A stretch of DNA of 64,000 bases from Acetobacterium woodii DSM 1030. GTDB lineage: Bacteria; Bacillota; Clostridia; Eubacteriales; Eubacteriaceae. Location: assembly GCF_000247605.1 (NCBI RefSeq), contig NC_016894.1:2717732-2781731 (forward strand), written 5' to 3'. The notes beneath the pieces were generated by a model. That model was not told the DNA's origin, did no database searches, and saw only the letters and a list, made by a program, of their open reading frames with translations. The number at the start of each line of letters is the position of its first letter. The stretch's first letter is position 1. Shown here one piece after another: positions 46,855-56,336 of the stretch. A program made the position numbers and the translations under genes.

Positions 46855-47157
46855 ACTTTTTATTTTTAAAAATTTACGCTAACTGATTTTAAAAACGCAA
46901 TTAACTAAAGTCTTTAATCCTTTAATATTTTTAGCAAATTATTGCTGTTTTTACATTTTTCCTAAAGTAATTAACAATCATGGCGATAATAATATTAAGC
47001 GCGAATGAATACGAGTTAAATGACAATCTATTTAAGATAATTCGCCAAAAGCGGATATCTCTGAAGCTAAACTCTTCTAGCCTATAGTGAATCCAAACAT
47101 AAGACTCAGGGTCATTTTGCCAACAACTAAATGTAGCTACATAGGAGGTTCATAAAA
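46855..47157 (+). other. Intergenic region before the 90-residue gene
   Basis: About 300 bp of A/T-rich sequence. The palindrome ATGTAGCTACAT (47132-47143) lies next to the AGGAGG ribosome site at 47144, where a bound protein or hairpin could affect translation of the gene at 47158. Nothing else is recognised. Confidence 0.4.
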
Positions 47158-47430
47158 ATGAAATGGATTAAAGACATACGCACAGATACAAAGGCTTGGC
47201 TAAAAAATTTATTCAGATGGTCAGAAAATACTGTTAACGAATTTGATGAAACCATTATGATTAATGATTGTTTTTCCACCTACCTCCAAAAAATAGTGGC
47301 TGACAAACTTAAACCTGCACCGGATCCTATTGTTATTACCAAAACAACCCCAAAACCTGCTGATGACTTAAACATAAAACAGCCTGATCAATCAATAAGA
47401 GCCCTGTCCCCCTTGAAACAAATTATCTGA
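47158..47430 (+). CDS. Hypothetical 90-residue protein
   Basis: A short protein with a basic, aromatic N-terminus (about 1-25, helix-forming), a single Cys near residue 39, and a Pro-rich, probably disordered C-terminal third. I recognise no family. A strong AGGAGG lies eight bases before the ATG, and a hairpin of terminator type followed it before the insertion of repeat copy 2, which supports a real gene. Possible partner of the conserved gene at 47744. Confidence 0.6.
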   Translation: MKWIKDIRTDTKAWLKNLFRWSENTVNEFDETIMINDCFSTYLQKIVADKLKPAPDPIVITKTTPKPADDLNIKQPDQSIRALSPLKQII

Positions 47431-47647
47431 AAAACCTTTCAATTAATAGGTAATTGCGAAATAAAAAAAAATCGAACAGTGGTTGCTTTGGGTTCAGTTT
47501 CCACAAACAATTTCGTAACGTGTAGGCGAACAGTTCATCGAACTGTCCGCCGTACAGTGTAGAAATTGTTTCGTGCGAAACTGGGCCCGAAGCTCACGGC
47601 ATTTTCGCAATTACCTATTTCAATTAACAGTGAAAGGGATTTTTCAG
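47427..47647 (+). terminator. Hairpin split by repeat copy 2 (former terminator)
   Basis: The left arm CTGAAAAACCTTTCA (47427-47441) and right arm TGAAAGGGATTTTTCAG (47631-47647) are complementary and would form the terminator of the gene at 47158 if the element and one copy of its 10-bp duplication were removed. The element sits in the loop, so the stem can still pair around it. Confidence 0.6.
47447..47617 (+). mobile_element. MITE-like structured element, copy 2
   Basis: 171 bp, ends TAGGTAATTGCGAAA and TTTCGCAATTACCTA (perfect inverted repeats). It is flanked by the direct repeat TTTCAATTAA (47437-47446 and 47618-47627). It is nearly identical to copy 1 throughout; in the basal stem CCCAAAGC is CCCGAAGC, which keeps pairing as G-T. 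It lies in the loop of the preceding terminator hairpin and 126 bp upstream of the gene at 47744. It carries no open reading frame with gene character. Confidence 0.88.
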
Positions 47648-47743
47648 CCCCTAATTAATTCAAATTTTACTCATTATTTATTAACTTTTGCCGATATATC
47701 CAATACGAAGGTACTGTTTTTTCATATTAACAAGGAGGCTATT

Positions 47744-48343
47744 ATGAATACTAATGCTATTGATGCAAACAAAACATTGAATCAAAATATTCAATCAAAA
47801 GGTGTCACCCAAAATGCCGACGTCAAAGCCGATCCTGAGGCTGTTGACAAAGTTCAACCGGTCGTCCCAAAACTTGACTCAATTGAACTTGGCACAGCTA
47901 CCGCTAAAGACGTTGGAACCTATACTGTTGACCGCAAAAAAATAGACGAAATCAAACAGGATTTTGCCAGAAATAACGCGTCGTTTAAAAAAATGGTCGA
48001 AGCCATGCTTGAAAAACAAGGAAAAAAAGTCAATCAAGTGCTAAAAGATCTGGCGGCGGGCAAAGCTGTCGATATCACTGTTGATTCTGAAACACAGGCC
48101 GCTGCTCAGGACGCTATTTCCGAGGATGGCTATTTTGGCGTAAATAAAACATCAGAACGAATTGTTGGTTTTGCCAAAGCGCTATCCGGCGGCGATAAAA
48201 GCAAAATCGAATCTCTTAAAAATGCCTTTAAAGAAGGATTTGAAAGTGCCAAAAAAGCTTTTGGCGGAAAACTTCCCGATATCTCCCAACAAACCTACGA
48301 TAAAGTTATGCAGGGTTTTGATGATTGGGAAAAAGAAGAATAG
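47744..48343 (+). CDS. Conserved hypothetical protein (199 residues)
   Basis: The start at 47744 is fixed by AAGGAGG; an open reading of the same frame begins inside the repeat element and is spurious. The first 60 residues are low-complexity and probably disordered. The rest is helical, with the conserved look of a family found in many Firmicutes (VDRKKIDEIKQDFARNN, then AISEDGYFGVNKTSERIV, FAKALSGGDKSKIESLK, and an ending YDKVMQGFDDWEKEE). I recognise the pattern but know no function. No signal peptide, so it is cytoplasmic or exported with flagella-type secretion. A terminator follows. Confidence 0.75.
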   Translation: MNTNAIDANKTLNQNIQSKGVTQNADVKADPEAVDKVQPVVPKLDSIELGTATAKDVGTYTVDRKKIDEIKQDFARNNASFKKMVEAMLEKQGKKVNQVLKDLAAGKAVDITVDSETQAAAQDAISEDGYFGVNKTSERIVGFAKALSGGDKSKIESLKNAFKEGFESAKKAFGGKLPDISQQTYDKVMQGFDDWEKEE

Positions 48344-48420
48344 TCAACCAAGTCAAGCCTTTTAAACACACGCAACTAAATTGTAACCCGCCTTGCTGCC
48401 TAATATTGTTATTTTTAAAA

Positions 48421-48460
48421 AAACTGATGAAACATTAAACTGTTTTTCATCGGTTTTTTT
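48421..48460 (+). terminator. Terminator of the gene at 47744
   Basis: AACTGATGAAA pairs with TTTCATCGGTT with one wobble, followed by a run of eight T. Confidence 0.78.
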
Positions 48461-48497
48461 TGCCAATAATTTTAGTATCCTTGCGATGCTCAAACGC

Positions 48498-48529
48498 GCA
48501 AAAAAGCCAAGGAGAATTATCCCTGGCTT
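48498..48529 (-). terminator. Minus-strand terminator
   Basis: AAGCCAGGG and CCTTGGCTT (48504-48529) form a stem followed on the minus strand by six T. It would end the GNAT gene or the gene remnant downstream of it. Confidence 0.75.
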
Positions 48530-48539
48530 AAATTCCATA

Positions 48540-48700
48540 TTAATATTTTAATTTAAATTGTGCGCTCATCTCTTTGAGTAACTGAGATGGGCCGGATAAT
48601 TCTTCAATTTTAATCCATTTGGCTAAATTGGAAAATTTCGATTACTCAACTCCGGCATATTCAATAATTTGCTTTCATTCATTAGTTCAGTATCGCCTTT
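48540..48700 (-). pseudogene. Probable gene remnant downstream of the GNAT gene
   Basis: The minus strand contains two short, protein-like stretches in different frames, ending in the fragment LAKWIKIEELSGPSQLLKEM followed by TAA at 48540. The upstream fragment (MNESKLLNMPELSNRNFP) is one frame away, and further up a stop codon interrupts. This looks like the decayed 3' end of a gene broken by indels. No family was identified. Confidence 0.4.
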
Positions 48701-48730
48701 TTATACAGCTTCAGATCTTGGGATTAGCTC

Positions 48731-49000
48731 TTAAAGAACATCTTGATAAACGTTGTTTTCGGTCAGCACTTTATCAGCATAAGAGCAATTCGAGATAATT
48801 TTTAGCTTGTTTTCTCGAGCGTAGGTTACCGCTCTTTCAACAAGTTTTACACCAAGTTCCTGTCCTCTAAGCGCTTTGGTAACATAAACATGTTCGATAA
48901 CGAGATTATCTTTTTCGATGTGGTAGTTTAGCAATCCAATCGGTTCATCTTCATTCACCCCGATATAAAACTTGTTTTTACTTTCATGAATGCTCTCCAT
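48731..49000 (-). CDS. GNAT-fold N-acetyltransferase (YjdJ-type)
   Basis: 89 residues from the ATG at 49000 (GGAGGATAAT before it; the ATG 12 bp further up overlaps the ribosome site). Small GCN5-related acetyltransferase: the beta-strand IGLLNYHI, then VIEHVYVTKALRGQELGVKLV, where RGQELG replaces the usual RGQGLG of the acetyl-CoA loop, and the ending NCSYADKVL. The single-domain short form usually acetylates small molecules or protein N-termini; the substrate is unknown. Confidence 0.75.
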   Translation of the reverse strand: MESIHESKNKFYIGVNEDEPIGLLNYHIEKDNLVIEHVYVTKALRGQELGVKLVERAVTYARENKLKIISNCSYADKVLTENNVYQDVL

Positions 49001-49201
49001 ATTATCCTCCATTTATTCTCAGCTTTTAACTTTTCAATGTTTCATGATTAATCTATTGTATCACATTTTTGTTTTGTCATTCTAAAGAAATCAGCAAATT
49101 TCAGATAATCTCCCTAACTACGCGAATTGTTTCATAATTATTTTGTATATAAAAACCTAATCTTAAAAGCGTTTAAAAACCCTTGATTCCTTGGCTATCC
49201 G

Positions 49202-49230
49202 TTGATTATGATAATTATTTATGCTATAAT
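49202..49230 (+). promoter_or_regulatory. SigA-type promoter upstream of repeat copy 3
   Basis: TTGATT (49202-49207), 17-bp spacer, TATAAT (49225-49230) with a TGC extended -10. Transcription would start near 49237, so repeat copy 3 (49252-49409) becomes part of the 5' leader of the gene at 49439. Confidence 0.7.
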
Positions 49231-49251
49231 TATTAAAATTAAATCATTAAT

Positions 49252-49409
49252 CAGGTACTTGCGGAATTAAAAAACATTGAGCCGAGGTTGCTTTATATGC
49301 AATTTCACAAGCGATTTTGTCACGTGTCGGCGAATTGTCGGCCGTTTCGGGTAGAAATTGTTTCTTGCGAAACTGGACATAAAGCTCGCGACACTTTCGC
49401 AATTGCCTA
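49252..49409 (+). mobile_element. MITE-like structured element, copy 3 (diverged)
   Basis: 158 bp, older and more diverged than the others. The ends are CAGGTACTTGCGGAA and TTTCGCAATTGCCTA. It is flanked by AAATCATTAAT and AAATTATTAAT, an 11-bp target duplication with one mismatch. Although the sequence has changed, the basal stem is kept: GCTTTAT pairs with ATAAAGC where the other copies have GCTTTGGG with CCCAAAGC. It sits downstream of a promoter and 29 bp upstream of the start codon of the coiled-coil gene. Confidence 0.78.
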
Positions 49410-49438
49410 AAATTATTAATAAATGACAGGAGCTAAAA

Positions 49439-49669
49439 ATGGATGAATTAAACAAATTAAGTGATGTTGAACTTAAAAACAAGCTGGCAGATTTAAAAGA
49501 AGATTTGGAAGATGTCGAAAATGAACGCAGTTTTATTTTCAAACAATCGGGAGTACACGTTTCCAGCAGTAAAGTTTCCATTCAAATGGAAGAATATGAT
49601 ACTGATATCGAAAACCTAACCGCATCGATTGCCAAATGCGAAAAAGAAATTAAACGTCGAAACATTTAA
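49439..49669 (+). CDS. Small coiled-coil protein
   Basis: 76 residues, highly charged and helical with heptad-like spacing (LSDVELKNKLADLKEDLEDV, then IENLTASIAKCEKEIKR), likely a dimeric coiled coil. CAGGAG lies before the ATG and a good promoter lies upstream, with repeat copy 3 in the leader. No family was recognised. A terminator at 49672 follows at once. Confidence 0.7.
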   Translation: MDELNKLSDVELKNKLADLKEDLEDVENERSFIFKQSGVHVSSSKVSIQMEEYDTDIENLTASIAKCEKEIKRRNI

Positions 49670-49671
49670 AA

Positions 49672-49702
49672 AACAACAAGGGTCATCTAATCCCTTGTTG
49701 TT
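49672..49702. terminator. Bidirectional terminator
   Basis: 11-bp arms AACAACAAGGG and its complement with a T-run on each strand; it serves the coiled-coil gene (plus) and the GGDEF gene (minus). Confidence 0.85.
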
Positions 49703-49742
49703 TTTTATTTCGGATATTTTTTTTAAAAAACCGCTACTACTT

Positions 49743-52396
49743 CTAATTCTCTGTTTCCACACGGTTACGACCCTTTTTTTTAGCCCGATACAATGCCATA
49801 TCAGAACGCGTTAACAAATCATCAATGGTCTCATCTTTGCGCAGCTGGGCGACTCCAAAAGAACATGTTTTTTTTCCTACTAATTCAAATTCATGAATCG
49901 CGATCATTTCCCGCAATTTTTCGGCTAGCAATGTTGCCCCTGCTAAATCAGTATTGGGACAGATAATCATAAATTCTTCGCCGCCCCAACGACCCAATAC
50001 ATCGGTTTTTCGAATTCCCTTTCCGAGAATTTTTGTAACATCTGTTAATACCACGTCCCCAACCAAATGACCAAATTGATCATTAACCAATTTAAACATG
50101 TCAATATCGGCAATAATAATTGCTAATTTTTCATTGTTTCGATCTGTTCGATCTTTCTCTTCATCGAGTACCTGATCAATCTTGCGACGATTGAAAATTC
50201 CCGTCAGTTGATCCTTAATGACAAGCTGTTTAAGCTCGTTTTCCAATTGCTTTCGATCAGTAATGTCACGCTCGATATATAATATTCCGATTGGGTTATT
50301 ATCAGAATCGCGAAGAATATTCGCATTCGCTTCACAATAAAACAAGCTACCGTCTTTTTTGATCATTAAATATTCTGCCGCTCCAGTAAGATGACCGTTT
50401 AACATTTCAGCAATTAATTCTTTAGCTTTCGCATGATAGCTTTGGGATACGAACTCCATGATATTTTTTCCAACGATTTCATCACTGGAATCATACCCCC
50501 ACATTGAGACACTTTTTGACGTGGCAAACTCAATGACGCCGTCGATTGACGAAATTACAATGCCATCCGGCGATGTTTCAATAATAATTTTTAATTTTTC
50601 TTCACTGTTTCGAAGAGCCTCTTCAATTTGCTTGCGTTCAATAATCTCATCTTCTAAACGTCTATTTGTTTCCAAAATTTTAAAATATGCTTTTTTTAGC
50701 TCCGTGATATCCCAATTTGTACCAATCATTCGAATCGCCTTGCCTGCACGATCACATTGTACGGTCGCCTGTGACCGGATATTGTGGATCGAACCATCGG
50801 GCCAAATAACGCGAAACTCAGTATCGAGTCCCGTTTTCTCCTTGATGGCCTTTTCCAGTTTCATTTCCACCTGGTCACGATCTTGCGGATGCAAAAAAGA
50901 TCGCCAAGATTCATATTCAATTTGACATTGATCCTTTTCTAAACCATACAATTTGATCATCAAATCGTCCAACAAGATAATCTTCTCAATAATATCAAAA
51001 TCAAAAATTCCAACACGACCGGCTTTTGTCGCCAAAGTCAATCGTATTGAAGCCTGATTTAATTTTTCTTTTGCCTGTTTTTGCTGCGAAATATCAAAAA
51101 CAACACCATTAAAGACAATTTCACCATTTTTTAATTCTGTGGGATCGGATTCAATCCGAATCCAATGTATCTCTTCTTTATACCAACAACGACCTTCCCA
51201 TCTTTGGCCTTGTTTTTGTTGTAAGGCCTGATGAGTAGAAATAATCAACGAACTTCGATCTTCCTCATAAATATTATTAAAAATGGCATCGCTATTATTT
51301 TTTATTTCTGCTTTATTCAAGCCCAACAATTCGTAAAATTTTTCGCTACAATAATCGTACTTAATCCCTCCATCGGCTTGCATATGCATGGTATAAATCC
51401 CCACCGGAATTCGTTTTACTAATTTGTCATAACGTGAATTGCTTTCATATAAGGCTGCTTCAGCTTTTTTTCGATCAGTAACCGACCAGATCGCTTCCAT
51501 TAATAAAGTGACCTTCAGTACATCGGTTTCATCATAATCAGTTTTTTTATTGGCTAATCCCAGAACCCCAACAATTTGTTTTTTTTGAAAATAGGAACTG
51601 TTAAAAAATTATCCAAGTGAACGTGTCCTTGAGGATAGCCTTTTCTTAGGGGATTCTCAACGTTAAAATCATTTACTATAATTGGACCTCGTTGCCGGAC
51701 TGCTTCTCCCCATATTCCGGTTTTATCAAGTTCATAAATTGTCTGTTTTTGTTTAACTTGACATTCTTTCATTACTGTTTCTGACCATGAGTTTAAAGTA
51801 AATTGTTTACTGCTTTCGTCATAATTATAAATATAACCAATTTTACTATCCGTGAACTCAATCGCTTGTTTCATCGAATAATCCAGAAATTCCTGAATTG
51901 TTTCCGAAGGATGCTGTAAAATGTTAACAATTCTTTTTAAACGCTCTTCATTTTCCAGTATATGTTTACTAAATTCATTGCCCTTAATAACTTCACATTT
52001 TAATTTTTTTAATGCCTGATACGATTGAAGCTGATTGTCAATCTTGATCATCTCAACTTCGACATTAAACGGTCTTGCCAAATAATCCATTGCTCCTAAG
52101 TTTAACGCTCTCACTTGCTCTTCAATCTCAAAACTATCTGCAATAAAGATTACTGGGATCGCTTGAGTTTTGTCATTTAATTTAAGTTGTTTACAAATAA
52201 TGAAGCCTTTACTTTCTGGTAACTGGACATCAATCAAAACTAAATCCGGTTGAATCGTCATGGTATCTTCAAGTGTAGTTTGATCATCGATAGCAAAATA
52301 AACAACATATTTTAATTTTAACTGGTCTGTTAATTCTCGAAATATATCTAACCTTCTGCTAACTATTAAAATATTTTGTCTTTCAATTGCTTTCAT
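49743..52396 (-). pseudogene. Response regulator-GAF-PAS-PAS-PAS-GGDEF diguanylate cyclase, frameshifted
   Basis: Two adjacent minus-strand frames are one gene. The 5' frame (52396 to 51554) encodes a receiver domain with the phospho-Asp in LVLIDVQLP (about 56) and most of a GAF domain, ending abruptly in LLGFWD. Shifting frame at the run of eight A (51579-51586) restores QIVGVLGLANKKTDYDETD and continues into three PAS domains and a GGDEF domain whose active site GGEEF is intact near the C-terminus, stopping at 49743. One more or two fewer A would restore the frame. It is a disrupted gene, a sequencing slip, or a phase-variable or slippage-dependent one. Intact, it would make c-di-GMP in response to a signal. 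Confidence 0.85.
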
Positions 52397-52704
52397 TTCA
52401 GGTTACCTCTCTGTATCTGGCTTCATCGATATCAAAAAATAGTTAGCTTTATAATTATTTTTTGACGCGATCTAACGCCATCCATTATAACATAGGATTT
52501 GACCAAACAAATACCTCAATTTTTAAAGTATTCTCAGAAATCTTTTTTTATCGCTTTTTATGTCGCCGGCATTGCTGTAAACTTAGGTAAATAGACCGCA
52601 CTCTGCACAATATGCTTACCCCCACGCAATCAAAAAACGCACAAAAAGCCTGAAATAAATTCATCAGGCTTTTCGGAAAACAATAAATTTAAGGGTAATC
52701 GCTT
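52397..52704. other. Intergenic region between phoU and the frameshifted gene
   Basis: 308 bp holding the phoU terminator at 52644-52673 (listed separately) and an A/T-rich stretch that should contain the promoter of the receiver-GGDEF gene. No gene or riboswitch was recognised. Confidence 0.5.
52644..52673 (-). terminator. Terminator of the pst-phoU operon
   Basis: AAAGCCTGA and TCAGGCTTT arms, followed on the minus strand by T-rich sequence. Confidence 0.78.
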
Positions 52705-53400
52705 TTAATTTTGTGCCACAAGAACTTGAGCGATTGTTTCTTCAGTCAAATCATTGAAATCAATATAATCACCCGTCACGATATAAAAAACAGTCTCAAA
52801 AATATTCGTAGCATGATCACCAATTCGTTCCAGATAACTGCCGACAAAAATAAATACCGATCCCTGATGAATATTTTTACTATCATCCATCATATATGCC
52901 AAACAATCGTGATGAATCTGGATATTCAGCGCATCAATTTCATCTTCCAGATCAACGATTTCTCTTAAATGAGTGATATCTTCATTAATAAATGCCTGTA
53001 TCGCCAACTTTAATAATTTTTCAGCCAGTTCACACATCCGCGGAATATCCACCAATCGCTTCATATAAACAATATCTGATAATTCCAAAACCCGTTTTGA
53101 AACATTCACCGCTAAATCAGCGATCCGTTCCAGATTTGTGATTATTTTATAGGTTGAAGCTAACCGTCTCAAATCCGTTGCTACCGCTCCCTGAGTCGCA
53201 ATAACCTGACTGACAATGAGCTGAAGCTCAATTTCTTTGGCATCTACCAAATCATCCCGTTCAATCACTGATCTGGCCAAATCTGAATCTTTCGATTTAA
53301 GCGCCAAAACTGAATCGGACAACATTTTTTCGGTTATTGCCGACATCAACAAGATCTCATCTTTAATTGTTCTTAATTCTTCGTTATATTCTACTCGCAT
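52705..53400 (-). CDS. phoU: Phosphate transport regulator PhoU
   Basis: 231 residues forming two three-helix PhoU repeats with the metal-binding E/D clusters (about 85-100 and 185-200: NLERIADLAVNVSKR and YLERIGDHATNIFE). It modulates the phosphate signalling between PstB and the Pho sensor kinase. It is the last gene of pstSCAB-phoU, 15 bp after pstB. Start ATG with GGAGAA upstream. Confidence 0.95.
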   Translation of the reverse strand: MRVEYNEELRTIKDEILLMSAITEKMLSDSVLALKSKDSDLARSVIERDDLVDAKEIELQLIVSQVIATQGAVATDLRRLASTYKIITNLERIADLAVNVSKRVLELSDIVYMKRLVDIPRMCELAEKLLKLAIQAFINEDITHLREIVDLEDEIDALNIQIHHDCLAYMMDDSKNIHQGSVFIFVGSYLERIGDHATNIFETVFYIVTGDYIDFNDLTEETIAQVLVAQN

Positions 53401-53415
53401 GATTTATTCTCCTTC

Positions 53416-54174
53416 TCATCCAAAGCGCCCTGTGATGTAATCCTCTGTCCGTTTATCATTTGGATTGGTGAAAATGACAGGGGTTTCATTAAATTCGATC
53501 ACCTCACCCATTAGAAAGAAAGCTGTTTTATCAGAAATTCGACCAGCCTGTTGCATTGAGTGCGTGACAATGATAATCGTATAGTCTTGTTTCAAACTCG
53601 ACATCAAATCTTCAATTTTAGCGGTGGCTATGGGGTCCAGCGCTGAAGTTGGTTCATCCATTAGAATTACCTCAGGATTCATGGCAATGGTTCGCGCAAT
53701 ACAAAGACGTTGCTGCTGACCGCCGGAGAGACCAAGTGCCGACTTATTTAAGCGATCCTTTACTTCATCCCAAAGTGCTGCCTTAACTAAACTTTCCTTA
53801 ACCAGCGTGTCCAGCACGGTTTTATCTTTCATACCCTGGCATTTTGGACCATAAGCAATGTTTTCATAAATACTCATGGGAAAAGGATTGGGTTTCTGAA
53901 AGACCATTCCTACTCGCGTTCGTAAACTGATAACATCAATATCACCATTAATGTCATTGCCATCGAATAAGATCTCTCCTTTTATTTTTACCGAATCGAT
54001 GAGATCATTCATCCGGTTTAAACACCGTAAAAAAGTTGATTTACCACAACCGGACGGACCAATAAAGGCCGTCACTTCTTTTTCACATATTTCCATATTG
54101 ATTGATTTGAGAGCTTGAAAATCGCCGTAAAACAAATCAAGGTTTTTCGTGTTAAACTTAATTTTCTTGTCCAT
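53416..54174 (-). CDS. pstB: Phosphate ABC transporter ATP-binding protein PstB
   Basis: 252 residues from the ATG at 54174 (GAGGAG upstream; an ATG 12 bp earlier lies inside the ribosome site). Walker [10 protein letters not shown] near 38, ABC signature LSGGQQQRL near 145, Walker [13 protein letters not shown] and the H-loop in THSMQQ are intact. It drives inorganic phosphate import with PstA and PstC. Confidence 0.96.
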   Translation of the reverse strand: MDKKIKFNTKNLDLFYGDFQALKSINMEICEKEVTAFIGPSGCGKSTFLRCLNRMNDLIDSVKIKGEILFDGNDINGDIDVISLRTRVGMVFQKPNPFPMSIYENIAYGPKCQGMKDKTVLDTLVKESLVKAALWDEVKDRLNKSALGLSGGQQQRLCIARTIAMNPEVILMDEPTSALDPIATAKIEDLMSSLKQDYTIIIVTHSMQQAGRISDKTAFFLMGEVIEFNETPVIFTNPNDKRTEDYITGRFG

Positions 54175-54182
54175 ATTACTCC

Positions 54183-55388
54183 TCATTTTTTGTTAAAGAC
54201 ATCCAACTTGTCCGAAGCGATCCGCGACAAGATGTTTAGTACAATAACAATTACAATTATAACAATCCCAATCGCACAAGCCAATTCAATATTACCTTCT
54301 TCTTTGGCCACATAATAAGCTTGTACGGTTAGAGTGCTGCCCGGTGAAAACAATGTTCCCGGAATTTGCGCGGCGGTACCGGCGGTTAAAAGCAATGCCG
54401 CCGATTCACCAACGACCCGTCCTATACTCAGCAACACCGCGGTCGCAATCCCCGGTACCGCACATGGTAAAACCACCTTAAAAATGGTTTGCAGTTTCGT
54501 CGCACCTAATGCCAGCGAACCTTCGCGGAATATCATTGGTACCGTTTTTAAAGCTTCTTCGGTACTTCTGATAATAACCGGTAACAAAATAATCGCAACT
54601 GTTAAACTCCCGGAGATCAGGGAAATCTGAAAATTCAAAGCCACAACAAAGAACGCCATCCCAAATAGACCAAAAATGATCGAGGGAATCCCCGCCAGAC
54701 ATTCCGCCGCAAAACGGATCACATTGACCATTTTCCCCGGTTTTGCATATTCGGTTAAATAAATCGCTCCGAAAATGCCTAAAGGCAAGGCAATCACCAA
54801 CGACAACAACACCATGTATAAGGTTGTTATGATGTTTGATTTAATCCCGCCACCGGGCTGGACAATTTTAATTTTCAATTTGCCGGACTGATTTCCGATT
54901 GTAGAAACTACTTCCGCTAGGGACATATCCGTAAAGTCATTGCCATTGATACTTTCAATGACATAATCTGTTCCGACCTTCAGCTTTGTCCCATTTGAGT
55001 CTACCGCCTTTAATAACGGCGAATCAGCCTCAATATAAGTAATGACAAACTGCTGTTTTTCTGTCGAATGATTTTTAAAAGTAACTTGCGCTATCGCCGC
55101 ACCAATGTTTTTGACATAGCTTGGTTTTGTTAAAGCCGTTTCATAGCGATTGTCATAGGGGATTTTATCGTTTAGTGTATTTTGATCGATACTTAGGGGA
55201 ACATCACTAGACTCGACAAATGCATAAGCCACCGAATCATTAAAATCACGGCTTAAAAAATCCCAATTAATGAGACCAATTCCTTTGACAAAGATAAATC
55301 CGATAATAAAAATTAATACACTCAATGTAATTCCCGTGGCCAGATAAATAATCGCTTTTATAAAAAGATCACTTACTCTTCGACTCAT
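54183..55388 (-). CDS. pstA: Phosphate ABC transporter permease PstA with an inserted extracellular domain
   Basis: 401 residues from the ATG at 55388 (AAAGGTGG upstream). PstA is normally about 280-300 residues. Here a stretch at about 55-182, between the first two membrane helices and outside the cell, is inserted; its second part (about 128-178: [15 protein letters not shown] ... [13 protein letters not shown]) resembles a PDZ-type fold. The remaining membrane domain has the EAA-type loop ([20 protein letters not shown]). It pairs with PstC and PstB. The insertion may dock PstS or another envelope protein. Confidence 0.9.
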   Translation of the reverse strand: MSRRVSDLFIKAIIYLATGITLSVLIFIIGFIFVKGIGLINWDFLSRDFNDSVAYAFVESSDVPLSIDQNTLNDKIPYDNRYETALTKPSYVKNIGAAIAQVTFKNHSTEKQQFVITYIEADSPLLKAVDSNGTKLKVGTDYVIESINGNDFTDMSLAEVVSTIGNQSGKLKIKIVQPGGGIKSNIITTLYMVLLSLVIALPLGIFGAIYLTEYAKPGKMVNVIRFAAECLAGIPSIIFGLFGMAFFVVALNFQISLISGSLTVAIILLPVIIRSTEEALKTVPMIFREGSLALGATKLQTIFKVVLPCAVPGIATAVLLSIGRVVGESAALLLTAGTAAQIPGTLFSPGSTLTVQAYYVAKEEGNIELACAIGIVIIVIVIVLNILSRIASDKLDVFNKK

Positions 55389-55389
55389 C

Positions 55390-56271
55390 TCAACTGCCCA
55401 CCTTTGCTTTAACCAATTTATTAACAACAAAATTGATAATCATAATAAAAACAAACAATACCACCCCGGTCGAATATAAGAGTTCCTGATGTACTCCGGA
55501 TGCATAACCCATTTCCAACGCGATATTTGTGGTAAGGGGACGAATCTGATCAAAGATACTGGTGGGAATACCGGCAATGGGATTACCACAAACCAACATA
55601 ACGGCCATCGTTTCCCCAATTGCTCGACCAATTCCCAGAATAACACCCGTCATAATTCCTGATCGGGCCGCCGGTAAAACAACCTTAAAGATCGTTTGAA
55701 TCTTTGATGCTCCCAAGGCATACGAACCTTCCCGATATTCTCTTGGAACAACGCTAATTGAGGTTTCCGAAATACTTACAACAGTTGGCAAAATCATAAT
55801 TGCTAATACTAAAATCGTAGCCAATAATGATTCCCCCTGAGCCATCGGTGATATTTTAAGTACATAGGGAACAATAATTCCTAAGCCAAAAACCCCATAT
55901 AAAACGGATGGGATTCCAGCCAGCAATTCAACCGCAAAGCGAATGATTTTACCAAAAGTGGATCCAGCCATCTCGGCAATATAAACAGCGGTCAGGATTG
56001 CAACCGGGACACCGATAAGAATTGCTCCTACAGTCGCATAAATGGACCCCATAATCATATAAAAAATACCATACAAATTTGATCCGGGCCGCCATTCAAC
56101 ACCGGTTAAAAATTCAAAAAGTGAATAACTATTAGAAATAAATGGTTTGACGCCGTTATAAAAAACAAAAACTGTAATCGCCAAAACACTGGCTACCGCT
56201 ACAAATGCACAAATGAAAAAAAAGTTCTCGATTATTTTTTCTTTTTGTTTCTTACGTTTAATTGCCTGCAA
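55390..56271 (-). CDS. pstC: Phosphate ABC transporter permease PstC
   Basis: 293 residues, six membrane helices, with the coupling loop VPREYREGSYALGASKIQTIF facing PstB. Normal length. The gap to pstA is 1 bp. It is preceded by a hairpin at 56337 that may reduce its expression relative to pstS. Confidence 0.95.
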   Translation of the reverse strand: MQAIKRKKQKEKIIENFFFICAFVAVASVLAITVFVFYNGVKPFISNSYSLFEFLTGVEWRPGSNLYGIFYMIMGSIYATVGAILIGVPVAILTAVYIAEMAGSTFGKIIRFAVELLAGIPSVLYGVFGLGIIVPYVLKISPMAQGESLLATILVLAIMILPTVVSISETSISVVPREYREGSYALGASKIQTIFKVVLPAARSGIMTGVILGIGRAIGETMAVMLVCGNPIAGIPTSIFDQIRPLTTNIALEMGYASGVHQELLYSTGVVLFVFIMIINFVVNKLVKAKVGS

Positions 56272-56336
56272 AATAAACGCTCCTTTTCATACCCATGCCG
56301 CTTGCTTCATGTCATGGGATTATTTTAATAAAACAA

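Noticed and set aside
47573-47743. N-terminal extension of the 199-residue protein reading from inside repeat copy 2
   Set aside because: The extension comes from the mobile element; the strong AAGGAGG before 47744 sets the real start.
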